Shown: piece after piece, positions 49,222 to 59,838 of the stretch | Numbering within the stretch: position 1 is the first letter of the stretch | Layout of the letters: each line of letters opens with the position of its first letter | Assembly (NCBI RefSeq): GCF_007004545.3 | Contig: NZ_CP045503.2 | Location: 2,574,501-2,638,500, forward strand | Origin: Shewanella eurypsychrophilus | Lineage (GTDB): Bacteria; Pseudomonadota; Gammaproteobacteria; Enterobacterales; Shewanellaceae | DNA length: 64,000 bases | Direction of reading: 5' to 3' | Notes under the pieces: model-generated | What the model was told of the DNA's origin: nothing | Databases searched by the model: none | The model's input: only the letters and a program-made list of their open reading frames with translations | Made by a program: the position numbers and the translations under genes

Positions 49222-50274
49222 TTAGCTTCTAGCTCTGTGGCCATAGGCCCTGGGCTTGATATAGTGATCAATAAAAGGTGCACATAAATTTGCTAATAAT
49301 ATGGCAAAAGCATAAGCATCTGGATAACCCCCATAGGTTCTGATCACGTAGACCAAAAGGCCAATTAACCCACCAAAAATCAGTCTACCACGCACACTGG
49401 TCGCAGCCGTGACTGGGTCGGTGGCGATAAAAAATGCAGCAAGCATGGTTGCGCCAGAAAACCAATGGAATAGGGGACCTGCGTGTGTGTCTGGGTTTAG
49501 CATGAATCCCACACTTGCACAGATGAATAATGCCCCTAAAAGACCAACACTGATATGCCAGCGGATCAGTTTGAGTTTAATCATCAGCAAACCGCCGGCG
49601 AGGTAGGCCATATTTACCCAAAACCAGCCAATACCAAAACCGTCACTAAAGATTGATTTTGTCAGGCTCTCTGTGCTGGTTAATCCCATCGATAAATCAG
49701 TTTTGAGGGTATCAAGTGGCGTTGCCATAGCGATGCCATCGAAACCTAGCTTATAAGCCGCAATATCGACTTGGCTTCCACCTAAAAAGATAAGCAGCAA
49801 ACTGGCTAACAGGTCGGGCTGATAACTGGCAAGTGTACTTGGGGCGACCCAACTAGTCATTTGAACCGGAAATGAAATAAGTAACATGACATACGCTGCC
49901 ATCGCAGGATTGAAGATGTTGTGTCCAAGCCCGCCATAGAGGTGTTTAACAATTATAATAGCAAACATCGCACCAAGGAGTGTTAGCCACCAAGGCGCCA
50001 AGGGAGGTACTGCAATGCCAATAAATAGCGCCGTGAGTAATGCACTGTTGTCTTTGAGTGTATTAATTATTGGTCGCTTCCTAAGGGCTAATACACCAGC
50101 TTCACACAGTAAGGCTACAGATATGGCTATTGCGAGTTGGATTAGTGTTCCCCAACCAAAAAAGAAGCACTGTACTGCTACACCGGGTAAAGCGCAAAGT
50201 AGCACTCTTTGCATTAATGTGCTGGTTTGAAAACGACGACTCAGATGAGGCGAAGAGGCTATCTTAAACGCCAT
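49222..50274 (-). CDS. rnfD: Rnf complex subunit RnfD, covalent flavoprotein
   Basis: 350 residues, about nine membrane helices. The FMN attachment site is in the stretch [12 protein letters not shown] (Thr after D-x-x-T pattern), with [20 protein letters not shown] and [20 protein letters not shown] as further family marks. ATG 50274 is preferred; TTG 50277 directly follows the rnfC stop. It passes electrons within the membrane arm between RnfC/B and RnfG. Confidence 0.96.
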   Translation of the reverse strand: MAFKIASSPHLSRRFQTSTLMQRVLLCALPGVAVQCFFFGWGTLIQLAIAISVALLCEAGVLALRKRPIINTLKDNSALLTALFIGIAVPPLAPWWLTLLGAMFAIIIVKHLYGGLGHNIFNPAMAAYVMLLISFPVQMTSWVAPSTLASYQPDLLASLLLIFLGGSQVDIAAYKLGFDGIAMATPLDTLKTDLSMGLTSTESLTKSIFSDGFGIGWFWVNMAYLAGGLLMIKLKLIRWHISVGLLGALFICASVGFMLNPDTHAGPLFHWFSGATMLAAFFIATDPVTAATSVRGRLIFGGLIGLLVYVIRTYGGYPDAYAFAILLANLCAPFIDHYIKPRAYGHRARS

Positions 50275-50277
50275 CAA

Positions 50278-52815
50278 TTATTCCTTTTCATGTTCAATTT
50301 TAGAGCTGTGGGCTTGTGCAGCTTTTTTGGCTTTGGCCTTAGCGACAGCCGCGGCGATTCTCACTTTTTTGTCATCAACTGGCGTCGGTTCATCTGCTGA
50401 GATTACGCCATCGGGTTGAGTCGTTAGGTTCGTGTCAGAGCCTGTTTTTTCAGAGCCTGGCTTTTCAGACTCTGCTTTTAAGGCAGCTTTCTTAGCTTTG
50501 GCCCTAGCGACGGCTGCGGCAATTCTGGCTTTTTTGTCATCAACGGGCGCCAATTCATCTGCTGAGGTCACGTCATCGGGTTGAGTAGCTAGGTTCGTGT
50601 CAGAGCCTGTTTTTTCAGACTTTGCTTTCAAGGCCGCTTTCTTAGCTTTTGCCCTGGCGACGGCTGCGGCAATTTTGGCTTTTTTGTCATCAATTGGCGT
50701 CGATGCGTCTGCTGAGGTTACCTCATCAGATTGAGTGGCTAGATCCGTATCAGTCTCTGCTTTCAAGGTCGCTTTCTTAGCTTTGGCCCTGGCGACCGCT
50801 GCGGCAATTTTGGCTTTTTTGTCATCAATTGGCGTCGATGCGTCTGCTGAGGTTACCTCATCAGATTGAGTAGCTAGATCCGTATCAGTCTCTGCTTTCA
50901 AGGCAGCTTTCTTAGCTTTGGCCCTGGCGACAGCCGCGGCAATTTTGGCTTTTTTGTCATCAATTGGCGTCGATGCGTCTGCTGAGGTTACCTCATCAGA
51001 TTGAGTGGCTAGATCCGTATCAGTCTCTGCTTTCAAGGCAGCTTTCTTAGCTTTGGCCCTGGCGACGGCTGCGGCAATTTTGGCTTTTTTGTCATCAATT
51101 GGCGTCGATGCGTCTGTTGAGGTTACCTTATCAGATTGAGTGGCTAGATCCGTATCAGTCTCTGCTTTAAAAGCGGCTTTCTTGGCCTTCGCTCTTGCTA
51201 CTGCAGCCGAAATGTCACTGCGTTTTGAATCTGATTGACTCGCTCCTTGTGGAGCTGAGCTAACAGCTTCTTTCTTCGCTTTAATTCTCGCCATTGCCAG
51301 CGCAACAGCATCCTTATCGGAAGAGGTCATGTTTGCTTTACGTCTCTGAGCCGCGGCTTTTTGCTTAGCTTCCCGCGCCAACTTCTCATCGTCGAGGCGC
51401 TGAGTTCTTAGTTCGAATCGCTGTTTGGCCAGTTCTGCTTGCTTCTTCTCTTCTGCTTCATTTCTAATCGCAGATTTAGCAATTCGATAGTATTCGACTA
51501 ATGGGATCTCACTAGGGCACACATAGGTGCAGCAACCACATTCAATACAATCTGCTAAATGAAAATTGGCGGCTTTATCGTATTCTTCAGCTTTCGAGTG
51601 CCAAAATAACTGTTGTGGAAGCAATTGTGCAGGACAAACATGGGCACACTCACCACAACGTACACAAGGTAACTCTTTCTGCTCAGGCGCTAACTCATTA
51701 CTACTGGGGAGCAAGATACAATTAGAGCCCTTTAAACTTGGCGCATTATCGTTATAAAGAGCGTAACCCATCATAGGGCCACCAATAATGACTTTATCGT
51801 TCTCAGTGCCCTTAAAACCAGTCTGTGTGAGTAAATGTGATATTGGTGTGCCTATTGGAACCCAGTAATTGCCTGGTTCTTGGGTATTTTCACCTGTTAT
51901 TGTGATAACACGCTCAATAAGCGGCTGGTTTTTTAATACGGCTTCGTTGATAGCATATGCGGTTGCAACATTTTGAACCAAAATACCGAGCTGAGCGGGT
52001 ATTGCACCTGAAGGCACTTCCTGGCCAGTTAAAATCTGCACCAACTGTTTCTCACCACCTGAAGGGTAGAGTGTTGGCACTGTGGTTATCCTGACTCCAT
52101 GTTTAGGTAGTGCGCTTCGATTCAATGCGTGTTGCATCTTCTCAATGGCCTCAGGCTTATTATCTTCGATAGCAATAATGAGTCGTTTGGGGCTTAAAAG
52201 GCGATGTATTATCGCGATACCATTTAAAATATCGTCACTTTTTTCTCTCATGATCATGTCATCTGATGTGATATAGGGCTCACATTCAATGGCATTGATG
52301 ATGACCAGTTCGATATCGCTAGCTGGGTTTAGTTTAATATGGGTTGGAAATGCCGCACCTCCAAGCCCAGCAATGCCAGCACTTTGGATTTTAGTGAGAA
52401 TTTGTTGGTTCGATAGATTATCAAGCTCTTCGGCATTAAGGGGAGTATGCAAGGTATCTATCTGAGTATCTAAACCGTCTGGTATTATCACACAGCTTAA
52501 AATGTCTAAACCCGATGCATGGTTACTCGGCCTAGGTTCTATTTTTGAAATGTGCCCAGACGTGGGGGCATGAACAGCAAGATGGCCAAAATGACTACCT
52601 TGGGTCAGAGCCGTACCTTTAGCGACATAGTCACCGGGCTTTACGACTAAAACCGCCGATTCGCCAACCTGAGGTAAAGGAATGATATATTCCGCTGCCA
52701 GAGGTAAGGTTTTAATTGGCGTATGGTTAGAGATAGACTTACGCTCAGGTGGGTGTATACCACCGATTGAGTGCCAAAGTGTCCCTTTATCAATTTGTTC
52801 AAATAAAGTTAGCAC
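50278..52815 (-). CDS. rnfC: Rnf complex subunit RnfC with long Ala/Lys repeat tail
   Basis: Peripheral subunit that oxidises NADH or ferredoxin. 845 residues; residues 1-450 are the conserved core: [13 protein letters not shown] (NADH/FMN site), [10 protein letters not shown], and two 4Fe-4S motifs with cysteines 384, 387, 390, 394 and 423, 426, 429, 433. Residues 530-840 are a repeated tail with seven [15 protein letters not shown] units. Gamma-proteobacterial RnfC often has such a tail, of variable length. The GTG start overlaps the end of rnfB by seven bases. Confidence 0.97.
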   Translation of the reverse strand: MLTLFEQIDKGTLWHSIGGIHPPERKSISNHTPIKTLPLAAEYIIPLPQVGESAVLVVKPGDYVAKGTALTQGSHFGHLAVHAPTSGHISKIEPRPSNHASGLDILSCVIIPDGLDTQIDTLHTPLNAEELDNLSNQQILTKIQSAGIAGLGGAAFPTHIKLNPASDIELVIINAIECEPYITSDDMIMREKSDDILNGIAIIHRLLSPKRLIIAIEDNKPEAIEKMQHALNRSALPKHGVRITTVPTLYPSGGEKQLVQILTGQEVPSGAIPAQLGILVQNVATAYAINEAVLKNQPLIERVITITGENTQEPGNYWVPIGTPISHLLTQTGFKGTENDKVIIGGPMMGYALYNDNAPSLKGSNCILLPSSNELAPEQKELPCVRCGECAHVCPAQLLPQQLFWHSKAEEYDKAANFHLADCIECGCCTYVCPSEIPLVEYYRIAKSAIRNEAEEKKQAELAKQRFELRTQRLDDEKLAREAKQKAAAQRRKANMTSSDKDAVALAMARIKAKKEAVSSAPQGASQSDSKRSDISAAVARAKAKKAAFKAETDTDLATQSDKVTSTDASTPIDDKKAKIAAAVARAKAKKAALKAETDTDLATQSDEVTSADASTPIDDKKAKIAAAVARAKAKKAALKAETDTDLATQSDEVTSADASTPIDDKKAKIAAAVARAKAKKATLKAETDTDLATQSDEVTSADASTPIDDKKAKIAAAVARAKAKKAALKAKSEKTGSDTNLATQPDDVTSADELAPVDDKKARIAAAVARAKAKKAALKAESEKPGSEKTGSDTNLTTQPDGVISADEPTPVDDKKVRIAAAVAKAKAKKAAQAHSSKIEHEKE
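50329..51208. repeat. Tandem repeats of 135 and 150 bp inside rnfC
   Basis: Unit starts near 50474, 50624, 50759, 50894, 51029 and 51164 (plus a partial). Spacing is 150 bp once and then exactly 135 bp four times. The middle copies are almost identical in DNA as well as protein, which points to recent slippage or recombination. Each unit codes for one helical [13 protein letters not shown] segment and one acidic linker ending TPIDDKKAK. Confidence 0.95.
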
Positions 52816-53378
52816 TTCAAATCCTCATCTAACGTTTTAACGGGAATAGCATGTAATTTCCAATCCCAAGTTTTCATATTTTGTGCGACAGGTAACATGT
52901 CTATACAGTCAACGGGGCACGGCTCTACACATAAATCACACCCTGTGCAGTAATCGGTGATGACGGTGTGCATGAGCTTGCCGGTACCTAAAATGGCATC
53001 CACTGGACAAGCTTGTATGCATTTTGTGCAGCCTATGCACTCATCCTCACGGATATAGGCCACTTTCTTGACTTGTACCTCTTCAGTCGCTGAAAGCGGC
53101 TCAGGATCGACGCCAGCCATATCTGCAAGCTTTTCCATGGTGGCAGTGCCGCCTGGGGGACACTTATTTATTTTCTCGCCGTTCGCTATTGCCTCGGCAT
53201 AGGGACGACAACCAGGGTAACCACACTGTCCACATTGAGTTTGAGGTAATAGGGCTTCGAGTTGTTCGACCAAAGGGTCGCCATCTACTTTAAATTTTTC
53301 AGCTGCAAATCCCAATAAAACACCAAAAAATAGTGCCAAAATGGTCAGCAAGATTATAGCGATAAAAATTCCAGACAT
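52809..53378 (-). CDS. rnfB: Rnf complex ferredoxin-like subunit RnfB
   Basis: 189 residues. N-terminal membrane anchor ([20 protein letters not shown]), the Fe-S domain with [16 protein letters not shown], and two ferredoxin motifs [17 protein letters not shown] and [17 protein letters not shown]. It passes electrons between the membrane subunits and RnfC. Two bases lie between its start and the end of rnfA. Confidence 0.97.
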   Translation of the reverse strand: MSGIFIAIILLTILALFFGVLLGFAAEKFKVDGDPLVEQLEALLPQTQCGQCGYPGCRPYAEAIANGEKINKCPPGGTATMEKLADMAGVDPEPLSATEEVQVKKVAYIREDECIGCTKCIQACPVDAILGTGKLMHTVITDYCTGCDLCVEPCPVDCIDMLPVAQNMKTWDWKLHAIPVKTLDEDLKC

Positions 53379-53380
53379 GT

Positions 53381-53959
53381 TTACTTAACTAACCCCGTGA
53401 AGCCCATAAATGCGAGAGACATTAAGCCTGCAGTGATCATGGCAATAGCCCCTCCTTTAAAAGGCAAAGGTACATCTGCAGCTGCCAGTCGTTCACGCAT
53501 TGCAGAGAATAAAATCAATACTAATGAGAAACCGATTGCTGCGCCGAAACCATAAACCGCCGATTGGATGAAAGTATGTTTTTCATTGATGTTAAGTAAA
53601 GCAACGCCGAGCACTGCACAGTTGGTTGTAATGAGGGGTAAATAGATCCCCAATGCCCGGTACAATGACGCGCTCGTCTTTTGAACTAGCATTTCAGTAA
53701 ATTGCACAACGACAGCAATAACCAAGATGAAACTCATGGTTCTCAGATAGTTGAGGTCGAAAGGAAGTAATAAGTATTGGTTGACCAGATAGCTTAAAAC
53801 TGATGCTAACGTCAGCACAAAGGTGGTCGCCATAGACATACCTATGGCAGATTCTAGTTTGCTAGATACCCCCATAAAAGGGCAAAGACCAAGGAATTTT
53901 ACTAATACAAAATTATTGACCAGAACTGTGCTGATCAATAATAGGAGATACTCACTCAT
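53381..53959 (-). CDS. rnfA: Rnf complex subunit RnfA (RsxA)
   Basis: 192 residues, six membrane helices, first gene of rnf[26 protein letters not shown] near the start and [20 protein letters not shown] with the membrane cluster cysteine are diagnostic. In E. coli the same complex (Rsx) reduces SoxR; in marine bacteria it can drive sodium export or ferredoxin reduction. The 111-base gap upstream should hold the operon promoter. Confidence 0.97.
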   Translation of the reverse strand: MSEYLLLLISTVLVNNFVLVKFLGLCPFMGVSSKLESAIGMSMATTFVLTLASVLSYLVNQYLLLPFDLNYLRTMSFILVIAVVVQFTEMLVQKTSASLYRALGIYLPLITTNCAVLGVALLNINEKHTFIQSAVYGFGAAIGFSLVLILFSAMRERLAAADVPLPFKGGAIAMITAGLMSLAFMGFTGLVK

Positions 53960-54070
53960 CTCTATTCATTTTTGAGAATAATTATTAACGCTATTATCGA
54001 CTTTTCCTGAGTCAGAAACAACACATAGAATACAAGGTTTTAAATTATTAGCGTCAAAATTGAAAATTGA

Positions 54071-55975
54071 TTAATTAGTCTCCATCACCTGAATTACTTG
54101 TGGTTGTGCGATGTAGTATCCTTGTAGTCCATCAATCAACATTTTTTCAAGTGCTAGTTTCTCTTCTTGTCTCTCGACACTCGTGGCAATGACACGAATG
54201 CCTAACCGACGAGATATATCTATTATCATCTTGATAAAAAACATATTGTTGGTGTCTTTTTCAATCGAATCGGTATAACTACCATCTAGTTTTATGAAGT
54301 CTGGACGTACCTCGCGGAAAAACTTAAAGGATGTGAATCCCATTCCGAAATGCTCAACGGATACACGCGCTCCTACACTGTGCATGACTTTCACAAATGC
54401 ATAGCTGGAGGCCATATTCGATTGCATACCCGCTTCATTCGTTTCAAAAACTAGCCTAGCAGCGATATGGCGCCTTTTAACGAGCTGGTCTTTAAGCCAA
54501 GCAACAAATGACTCCTGCATGATAGAGCTGGAACTAATATTGATGCCATAAGATCCCTCTAGTGACGGGGTATCTATTAAAATCTTTAATGTGTTCATTA
54601 CGATAAGCTTATCGAGTTCGACGATCATGCCATGACGTTCTGCCATTGCTATAACAGTGGCAGTTGGAAGGAATTTACCTTCACTATTATAGAATCGTGA
54701 AAATAGCTCCTTGTAAACTTTTACTTCTGTACGGCAAGGCTGGATAGGTTGCTGGTAGAATTTAATGGCACGCCGTCTAATGAGGTCTTCAATAGCGAGC
54801 TTCCAGCGTGTGTCACCATAGACTTCGTCGCCATTAAGCTTATCTTGCATATGAAAACAATTAGGTCCCAGAGTCTGTGCAATACTCACGGCCGTATCAC
54901 TTAAAGTTAATAAATTGACTGGGTCGCTGTCATTTGTGTAGGGGACGAGGCCGATATGGGCAATCGAGTCCGTCTTTAATGTTTGCTGATATTCATCGAA
55001 TAATGACTTTAGTGACTCGAGAAAAGGCACACCATCTTTGAAAACTAGGTCTGGTATGAAAACTGCGAAATCAGCTGTTGAGATCCTGTAGCATTCTGAG
55101 TTGGGATATTTTGTGATGGCTTTGCGGATGCAGTTTGCGATTTTAGCTAAATAATCGTCTCCAGCGGAGCGACCGTGGCTTTGGTTAATTTGTCCAAGCT
55201 CTGTTGCTTTTACCATTGCCAATAGGCCAATCTGTTCTTTACTTAGTGCAGAAAAGGTTTCAAGTTTTTGGGTGAAACGAAGCCGTGTATCAAAACCTGT
55301 AATAGGGTCTTGATAAGCTGCACGTTGTAACTTTTCATTCTCTTTCGTCGATTCATCAAAATTAAATTTTAATTCGACCTTACATTTCTCAAGTGCTCGG
55401 CCAATAGGCATTAATTCAGCGCAAAATTTAGAAGAGGCCAATGCGTCATAGGAATGACTCGATAATGAGTCAACATAAGCAGCGGCATAGTTAACTGAAC
55501 GTTTAAATTTTAACATCATCAGTGTGAAAAAAGCCGCAATCAAAAAGTAAACACACCAGATGATTATCCCTGCTTGGGTAAAACGACTGACCGCTTCAGC
55601 CTGAATGTCACGGGTCAATAGTTTTACCTGAAGTCGACCATGAGCGAGTTGCCTTGTATCAGGAAGATCGATTTGAAATATTTTGTAGATTAATTGACCC
55701 GAGTCACCAAACAAATCACCTTTGGTGAGATTGAAGTTACTATCTTCATTATGAATGTATTGAAAAAACTGGAATGAGGCATGCTTTTCAAGCTGGGATA
55801 ACAAAATCGTGCCATCTTCAGCATCTAGGGCCAGCACAGAGAAAACGGATTGATAATTTTTATGCAACAGATCAGCTTGCTGTTGAAGTTGGGTCTTATT
55901 ATCGAGATAGGAAAGGGAAGTAATACCTGCAAAAAGGAACAGTAAAAATGTATGAAAGAGTTTAGTTAAGCTCAT
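54071..55975 (-). CDS. csrD: Degenerate GGDEF-EAL regulator, CsrD/MshH-like
   Basis: 634 residues with two membrane helices (about 8-23 and 135-155) enclosing a periplasmic loop. The GGDEF loop reads STADF at 299-303 and the EAL motif reads ELF at 423-425, so neither cyclic-di-GMP synthesis nor hydrolysis is expected. CsrD of E. coli, which directs CsrB/CsrC small RNAs to RNase E, has just this combination (HRSDF, ELM). Other marks: YQDPITGFDTRLRF, RVSVEHFGMGFTSFKFF, PDFIKLDGSYTDSI. It may be CsrD or its MshH paralogue; this cannot be decided here. It lies beside but apart from the rnf operon. Confidence 0.72.
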   Translation of the reverse strand: MSLTKLFHTFLLFLFAGITSLSYLDNKTQLQQQADLLHKNYQSVFSVLALDAEDGTILLSQLEKHASFQFFQYIHNEDSNFNLTKGDLFGDSGQLIYKIFQIDLPDTRQLAHGRLQVKLLTRDIQAEAVSRFTQAGIIIWCVYFLIAAFFTLMMLKFKRSVNYAAAYVDSLSSHSYDALASSKFCAELMPIGRALEKCKVELKFNFDESTKENEKLQRAAYQDPITGFDTRLRFTQKLETFSALSKEQIGLLAMVKATELGQINQSHGRSAGDDYLAKIANCIRKAITKYPNSECYRISTADFAVFIPDLVFKDGVPFLESLKSLFDEYQQTLKTDSIAHIGLVPYTNDSDPVNLLTLSDTAVSIAQTLGPNCFHMQDKLNGDEVYGDTRWKLAIEDLIRRRAIKFYQQPIQPCRTEVKVYKELFSRFYNSEGKFLPTATVIAMAERHGMIVELDKLIVMNTLKILIDTPSLEGSYGINISSSSIMQESFVAWLKDQLVKRRHIAARLVFETNEAGMQSNMASSYAFVKVMHSVGARVSVEHFGMGFTSFKFFREVRPDFIKLDGSYTDSIEKDTNNMFFIKMIIDISRRLGIRVIATSVERQEEKLALEKMLIDGLQGYYIAQPQVIQVMETN

Positions 55976-56090
55976 ATAAAATCCATTCGCAGAGTTAGAA
56001 TATATTTATTATTCTAGTAAATACTGGAAGTTATTTTAAACTTAAATGAATATAAATAGAAAGGATTAGATTAAAGCGAGGTGTATAAAT

Positions 56091-56166
56091 TGGCTCCCCA
56101 GACTGGACTCGAACCAGTGACATACGGATTAACAGTCCGCCGTTCTACCAACTGAACTACAGGGGA
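56091..56166 (-). tRNA. tRNA-Asn (GTT), copy nearest csrD
   Basis: 76 bases with encoded CCA. The anticodon loop CTGTTAA gives anticodon GTT. D loop GTTGG and T loop TTCGAGT are standard. Position 67 is T opposite T6, so the acceptor stem has a U-U mismatch. One of six tandem copies. Confidence 0.98.
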
Positions 56167-56195
56167 ATCGCTATTTATTACATTTTTATGTTATT

Positions 56196-56271
56196 TGGCT
56201 CCCCAGACTGGACTCGAACCAGTGACATACGGATTAACAGTCCGCCGTTCTACCAACTGAACTACAGGGGA
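56196..56271 (-). tRNA. tRNA-Asn (GTT), second copy
   Basis: Same 76-base sequence as the copy at 56091, with T67. The spacer between them is AT-rich and 29 bases long. Confidence 0.98.
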
Positions 56272-56307
56272 ATTGAAATAACATATTTACTTAATTTAAT
56301 ACTTAAT

Positions 56308-56383
56308 TGGCTCCCCGGACTGGACTCGAACCAGTGACATACGGATTAACAGTCCGCCGTTCTACCAACTGAACTACAGGGGA
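56308..56383 (-). tRNA. tRNA-Asn (GTT), third copy
   Basis: As the other copies except C at position 67 in place of T. This leaves a U-C mismatch with position 6. Anticodon GTT, CCA encoded. Confidence 0.98.
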
Positions 56384-56408
56384 ATCGAATTAAATATTTT
56401 GAATGAAA

Positions 56409-56484
56409 TGGCTCCCCGGACTGGACTCGAACCAGTGACATACGGATTAACAGTCCGCCGTTCTACCAACTGAACTACAGGGGA
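56409..56484 (-). tRNA. tRNA-Asn (GTT), fourth copy
   Basis: C67 variant, identical to the third copy. Spacer of 25 bases. Confidence 0.98.
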
Positions 56485-56516
56485 ATCGTTTTCATTCTAT
56501 CAGATATCATTAAAAG

Positions 56517-56592
56517 TGGCTCCCCAGACTGGACTCGAACCAGTGACATACGGATTAACAGTCCGCCGTTCTACCAACTGAACTACAGGGGA
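56517..56592 (-). tRNA. tRNA-Asn (GTT), fifth copy
   Basis: T67 variant, identical to the copies at 56091 and 56196. Spacer of 32 bases. Confidence 0.98.
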
Positions 56593-56642
56593 ATACTTTT
56601 AATCAAAATAACATTCTGATTTGTCTCAACAAATAATAACTT

Positions 56643-56718
56643 TGGCTCCCCGGACTGGACTCGAACCAGTGACATACGGATTAACAGTCCGCCGTTCTAC
56701 CAACTGAACTACAGGGGA
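56643..56718 (-). tRNA. tRNA-Asn (GTT), sixth copy, first in the transcript
   Basis: C67 variant. This copy is first in the direction of transcription, 35 bases after the promoter -10 box at 56754-56759. Confidence 0.98.
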
Positions 56719-56753
56719 AACGTTAAAGCTACTCGTCGTTGAAGACGGAGCGC

Positions 56754-56782
56754 ATATTAAATCGCTCTTGCCTATGAGTCAA
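56754..56782 (-). promoter_or_regulatory. Promoter of the tRNA-Asn array
   Basis: Minus strand -35 TTGACT (56777-56782), 17-base spacer, -10 TAATAT (56754-56759), followed by the GC-rich discriminator GCGCTCC. This is a near-consensus sigma-70 promoter, and its discriminator is typical of stringently controlled stable-RNA genes. Confidence 0.85.
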
Positions 56783-57760
56783 CTCGAGTTGGACAAAAAA
56801 GTGCAATTATGCGGTTAAGTGCTCATCTAATGTTCGTCCTGATGTAGAATTACACATTTTGGCGTAACTATGACCACTTGCTGTCAGTGCTTTCTCATAA
56901 AAGTGTTTTGTTATTAGTTAACTAATTACCTATTAGTATTAAAAAGAGCTGGCTTAGCGACATCTAAGTGCTTCAGCTCTGGGATTTCAGTGACTCATCC
57001 GTGACATCTTCTTAAGTCGTCTAGTTAAGTCGTATGTATAAGTCGTCCATTTAACTTGTTTATCCATGCATTATTGCTTTCGTTATTAATGTGATTGGAT
57101 GAAAATTAAAATCGTTGTGTGGATTGAAGGTAGGAATAAACGTTGAAAGATTGGATTTTCAGTTTTCTAAACGGGTGTTTGTATCTTAAGTTCTATTTTA
57201 CTAAACGGTCAGATGTAACAAAATTACATCCTAAGACATTTTTTACTGCTTCTGGCTTATCATGGTAAAAGCCCCGTATGATAAGGGCTAGCCTGAGTTA
57301 TCCACTAAATCTGTGGATAAACCTGTGGGTTAACATAGAAAATGTGTGTCTAAGCCTTATAAACTGGGCATTGGACTTAAAATCGTCATATTTTTAGAGA
57401 TTAAATTTAAGTCTTTAAAAACAACAAGATGATAAAATCAAGGGTTAAATTATTTACATGTATGCTCTGTTGTCAAAATGTAACAGAGTCTCAACACTAA
57501 CTTGTGCATTAATCCTGTATTTCTGGTGCATTTGCGGCTGTTTGTTGACCTTTTAGCTTGTATTTAAATCATGTAGTAAAATTTCATAAAATTAATTTTG
57601 TATTTGTTTCATTTTGAACTAAAGAAATGACCCCTTTGGGTTTAATTTGAGCCTTAAGAGAGCCTGTTTTTATGAGAGAGATAATTTTTCATCAAGCTTA
57701 TTCCCTCAAAAGCTGAAATTAGTTTAAAATATTCTGCTGTGCATAAAAGGAACCGACTAA
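56783..57760. other. Large regulatory gap upstream of uvrB, about 980 bp
   Basis: No credible gene. It contains a hairpin AGAGCTG...CAGCTCT (about 56946-56982), an inverted repeat GATGTAA-CAAAA-TTACATC (57212-57230), a hairpin AGCCC...GGGCT (about 57269-57288), DnaA boxes (57298-57333) and a second inverted repeat CTCTGTT...AACAGAG (57465-57488). No CTGT-N8-ACAG LexA box was seen. Confidence 0.7.
57298..57333. promoter_or_regulatory. DnaA box cluster upstream of uvrB
   Basis: TTATCCACT (57298-57306, one mismatch), TGTGGATAA (57312-57320, a perfect box in reverse) and TGTGGGTTA (57324-57332, two mismatches) lie within 36 bases. The E. coli uvrB control region is also known to bind DnaA. Confidence 0.7.
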
Positions 57761-59776
57761 GTGACAGAATCCAGTTTTCGACTCGAATCACAATATTCTC
57801 CAGCGGGTGATCAGCCAAAAGCCATAGCTCAATTAGTCGACGGCATAAAGTCAGGGCTTGCGTGCCAGACGTTGTTGGGAGTGACGGGCTCAGGTAAGAC
57901 TTTCACGATTGCGAATGTCATTAAGCAGATGGCACGTCCTACAATTATCATGGCACCTAATAAGACATTAGCGGCTCAGCTATACGGTGAGATGAAAGAG
58001 TTTTTCCCTCATAATGCGGTTGAATACTTTGTTTCTTATTATGATTATTATCAACCTGAAGCTTATGTCCCCTCTACCAATACATTTATAGAGAAAGATG
58101 CATCTGTTAATGCGCATATTGAGCAGATGAGATTATCTGCAACTAAGGCATTACTAGAAAGAACAGATGTGGTGTTAATCGCATCTGTTTCGGCGATTTA
58201 TGGATTAGGCGATCCTGAGTCCTATATGAAGATGCTGCTTCATTTGAGGCAAGGTGACTTTATGGGGCAAAGAGATATCCTGCTTAGGCTCAGTGAATTG
58301 CAGTATAAACGTAATGACATCGCTTTAGATCGGGGCACGTTTAGGGTTAGAGGAGAGGTGATTGATATTTTTCCTGCTGACTCAGATAGAAATGCTATAC
58401 GTGTTGAACTGTTCGATGATGAAATAGAGCGCTTGAGTCTGTTTGATCCATTAACAGGCCATATCATTAAGCGTATAGCCAGAATAACTGTTTATCCCAA
58501 GAGTCACTATGTTACGCCTCGCGAAAAAATCCTTGCTGCAACAGAGGAGATAAAAGAGGAACTAAGAGAGCGTAAACAACAATTATTAGATAACAATAAG
58601 CTCATTGAGGCGCAGCGTATCTCTGAGCGGGTACAATACGACTTAGAGATGATGGTAGAACTAGGTTATTGTTCTGGCATCGAAAATTACTCACGTTATC
58701 TTTCAGGAAGAGCGACAGGTGAGGGGCCTCCGACATTGCTCGATTACCTTCCAGATGATGGACTGCTTATTATTGATGAGTCTCATGTCACTGTGCCTCA
58801 AATCGGTGCTATGTACAAAGGTGATCGTTCTAGGAAATCAAACTTAGTTGAATACGGTTTCAGGCTACCTTCTGCACTCGATAATCGCCCGCTTAAGTTT
58901 GAAGAGTTCGAAAACTTAATGCCGCAAACCATCTACGTGTCAGCGACGCCGAGTCAATATGAGATTGAAAAATGTGATGGTGAGATTGCTGAGCAAGTGG
59001 TTAGGCCTACGGGATTACTCGATCCTGAAGTTGAAGTCAGGCCTGTGGGGATACAGGTCGATGATCTGCTTTCTGAAATAGGTAAAAGAATTAAGGTCAA
59101 TGAGCGGGTGTTGGTCACGACGCTAACGAAACGCATGTCGGAAGATTTAAGTGAATATTTAGACGAGCATGGGATCAAGGTAAGGTATCTGCATTCAGAT
59201 ATCGATACGGTTGAAAGAGTAGAGATTATTCGTGATCTTCGTTTGGGAGTCTTCGATGTTTTGGTCGGTATTAACCTACTGCGTGAAGGCTTGGATATGC
59301 CTGAAGTATCACTGGTGTGTATTCTGGATGCGGATAAAGAGGGCTTCTTACGTTCCGAGCGTTCCTTAATTCAGACTATGGGCCGTGCAGCCCGAAATAT
59401 CAATGGCAAGGTGATACTGTATGCTGACCGCATCACTAAATCTATGGCGGCAGCCATGGGGGAAACAGAGCGACGGCGTAAAATGCAACATCAATTCAAT
59501 CTCGATAATGGTATTACTCCTACAGGTGTGGTGAAGAAGATCACCGATGTGATGGATGTTGGAGAGCGAGATAAGGGGATCTTAGGTGATTATCGCAGTC
59601 TAAACGTTGCAGAAAACAAGGCCAAATATGTCGTTCAGGACGTGGCAAGCTTGAGTCATCAAATTGATGCTTTAGAGAAACAGATGCATGAACATGCAAA
59701 AAACCTTGAATTTGAACAGGCTGCGGCAGTGCGTGATCAGGCTTCTCTACTTAGAGAAGCAATGATAAAGGCCTAA
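57761..59776 (+). CDS. uvrB: UvrABC excinuclease subunit UvrB
   Basis: DNA damage recognition helicase of nucleotide excision repair. 671 residues from a GTG, with AAAGGA 11 bases before. Walker A is [10 protein letters not shown], the beta-hairpin [20 protein letters not shown] follows, Walker [10 protein letters not shown], motif [12 protein letters not shown] and the C-terminal UvrC-contact domain (about 630-671, [20 protein letters not shown]). It should work with the ATL protein encoded at 3.4 kb on alkylated DNA. No LexA box was seen. Confidence 0.98.
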   Translation: MTESSFRLESQYSPAGDQPKAIAQLVDGIKSGLACQTLLGVTGSGKTFTIANVIKQMARPTIIMAPNKTLAAQLYGEMKEFFPHNAVEYFVSYYDYYQPEAYVPSTNTFIEKDASVNAHIEQMRLSATKALLERTDVVLIASVSAIYGLGDPESYMKMLLHLRQGDFMGQRDILLRLSELQYKRNDIALDRGTFRVRGEVIDIFPADSDRNAIRVELFDDEIERLSLFDPLTGHIIKRIARITVYPKSHYVTPREKILAATEEIKEELRERKQQLLDNNKLIEAQRISERVQYDLEMMVELGYCSGIENYSRYLSGRATGEGPPTLLDYLPDDGLLIIDESHVTVPQIGAMYKGDRSRKSNLVEYGFRLPSALDNRPLKFEEFENLMPQTIYVSATPSQYEIEKCDGEIAEQVVRPTGLLDPEVEVRPVGIQVDDLLSEIGKRIKVNERVLVTTLTKRMSEDLSEYLDEHGIKVRYLHSDIDTVERVEIIRDLRLGVFDVLVGINLLREGLDMPEVSLVCILDADKEGFLRSERSLIQTMGRAARNINGKVILYADRITKSMAAAMGETERRRKMQHQFNLDNGITPTGVVKKITDVMDVGERDKGILGDYRSLNVAENKAKYVVQDVASLSHQIDALEKQMHEHAKNLEFEQAAAVRDQASLLREAMIKA

Positions 59777-59804
59777 TTCATTTAATACTTGACCTATATT
59801 TATC

Positions 59805-59838
59805 AAATAACATGCGGAGAGTTCCGCATGTTATTTTA
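59805..59838. terminator. Bidirectional terminator between uvrB and rhombosortase gene
   Basis: AAATAACATGCGGA (59805-59818) pairs with TCCGCATGTTATTT (59823-59836) around a four-base loop. It overlaps the stop codon of the convergent rhombosortase gene and can act in both directions. Confidence 0.85.

Noticed and set aside
56091..56718. Regularly spaced repeats that look like a CRISPR array
   Set aside because: The repeats are complete tRNA-Asn genes with a cloverleaf and CCA ends, and no cas genes are present.
57465..57488. Possible LexA box CTGT...ACAG before uvrB
   Set aside because: The half-sites are 12 bases apart, whereas the gamma-proteobacterial LexA site needs 8.
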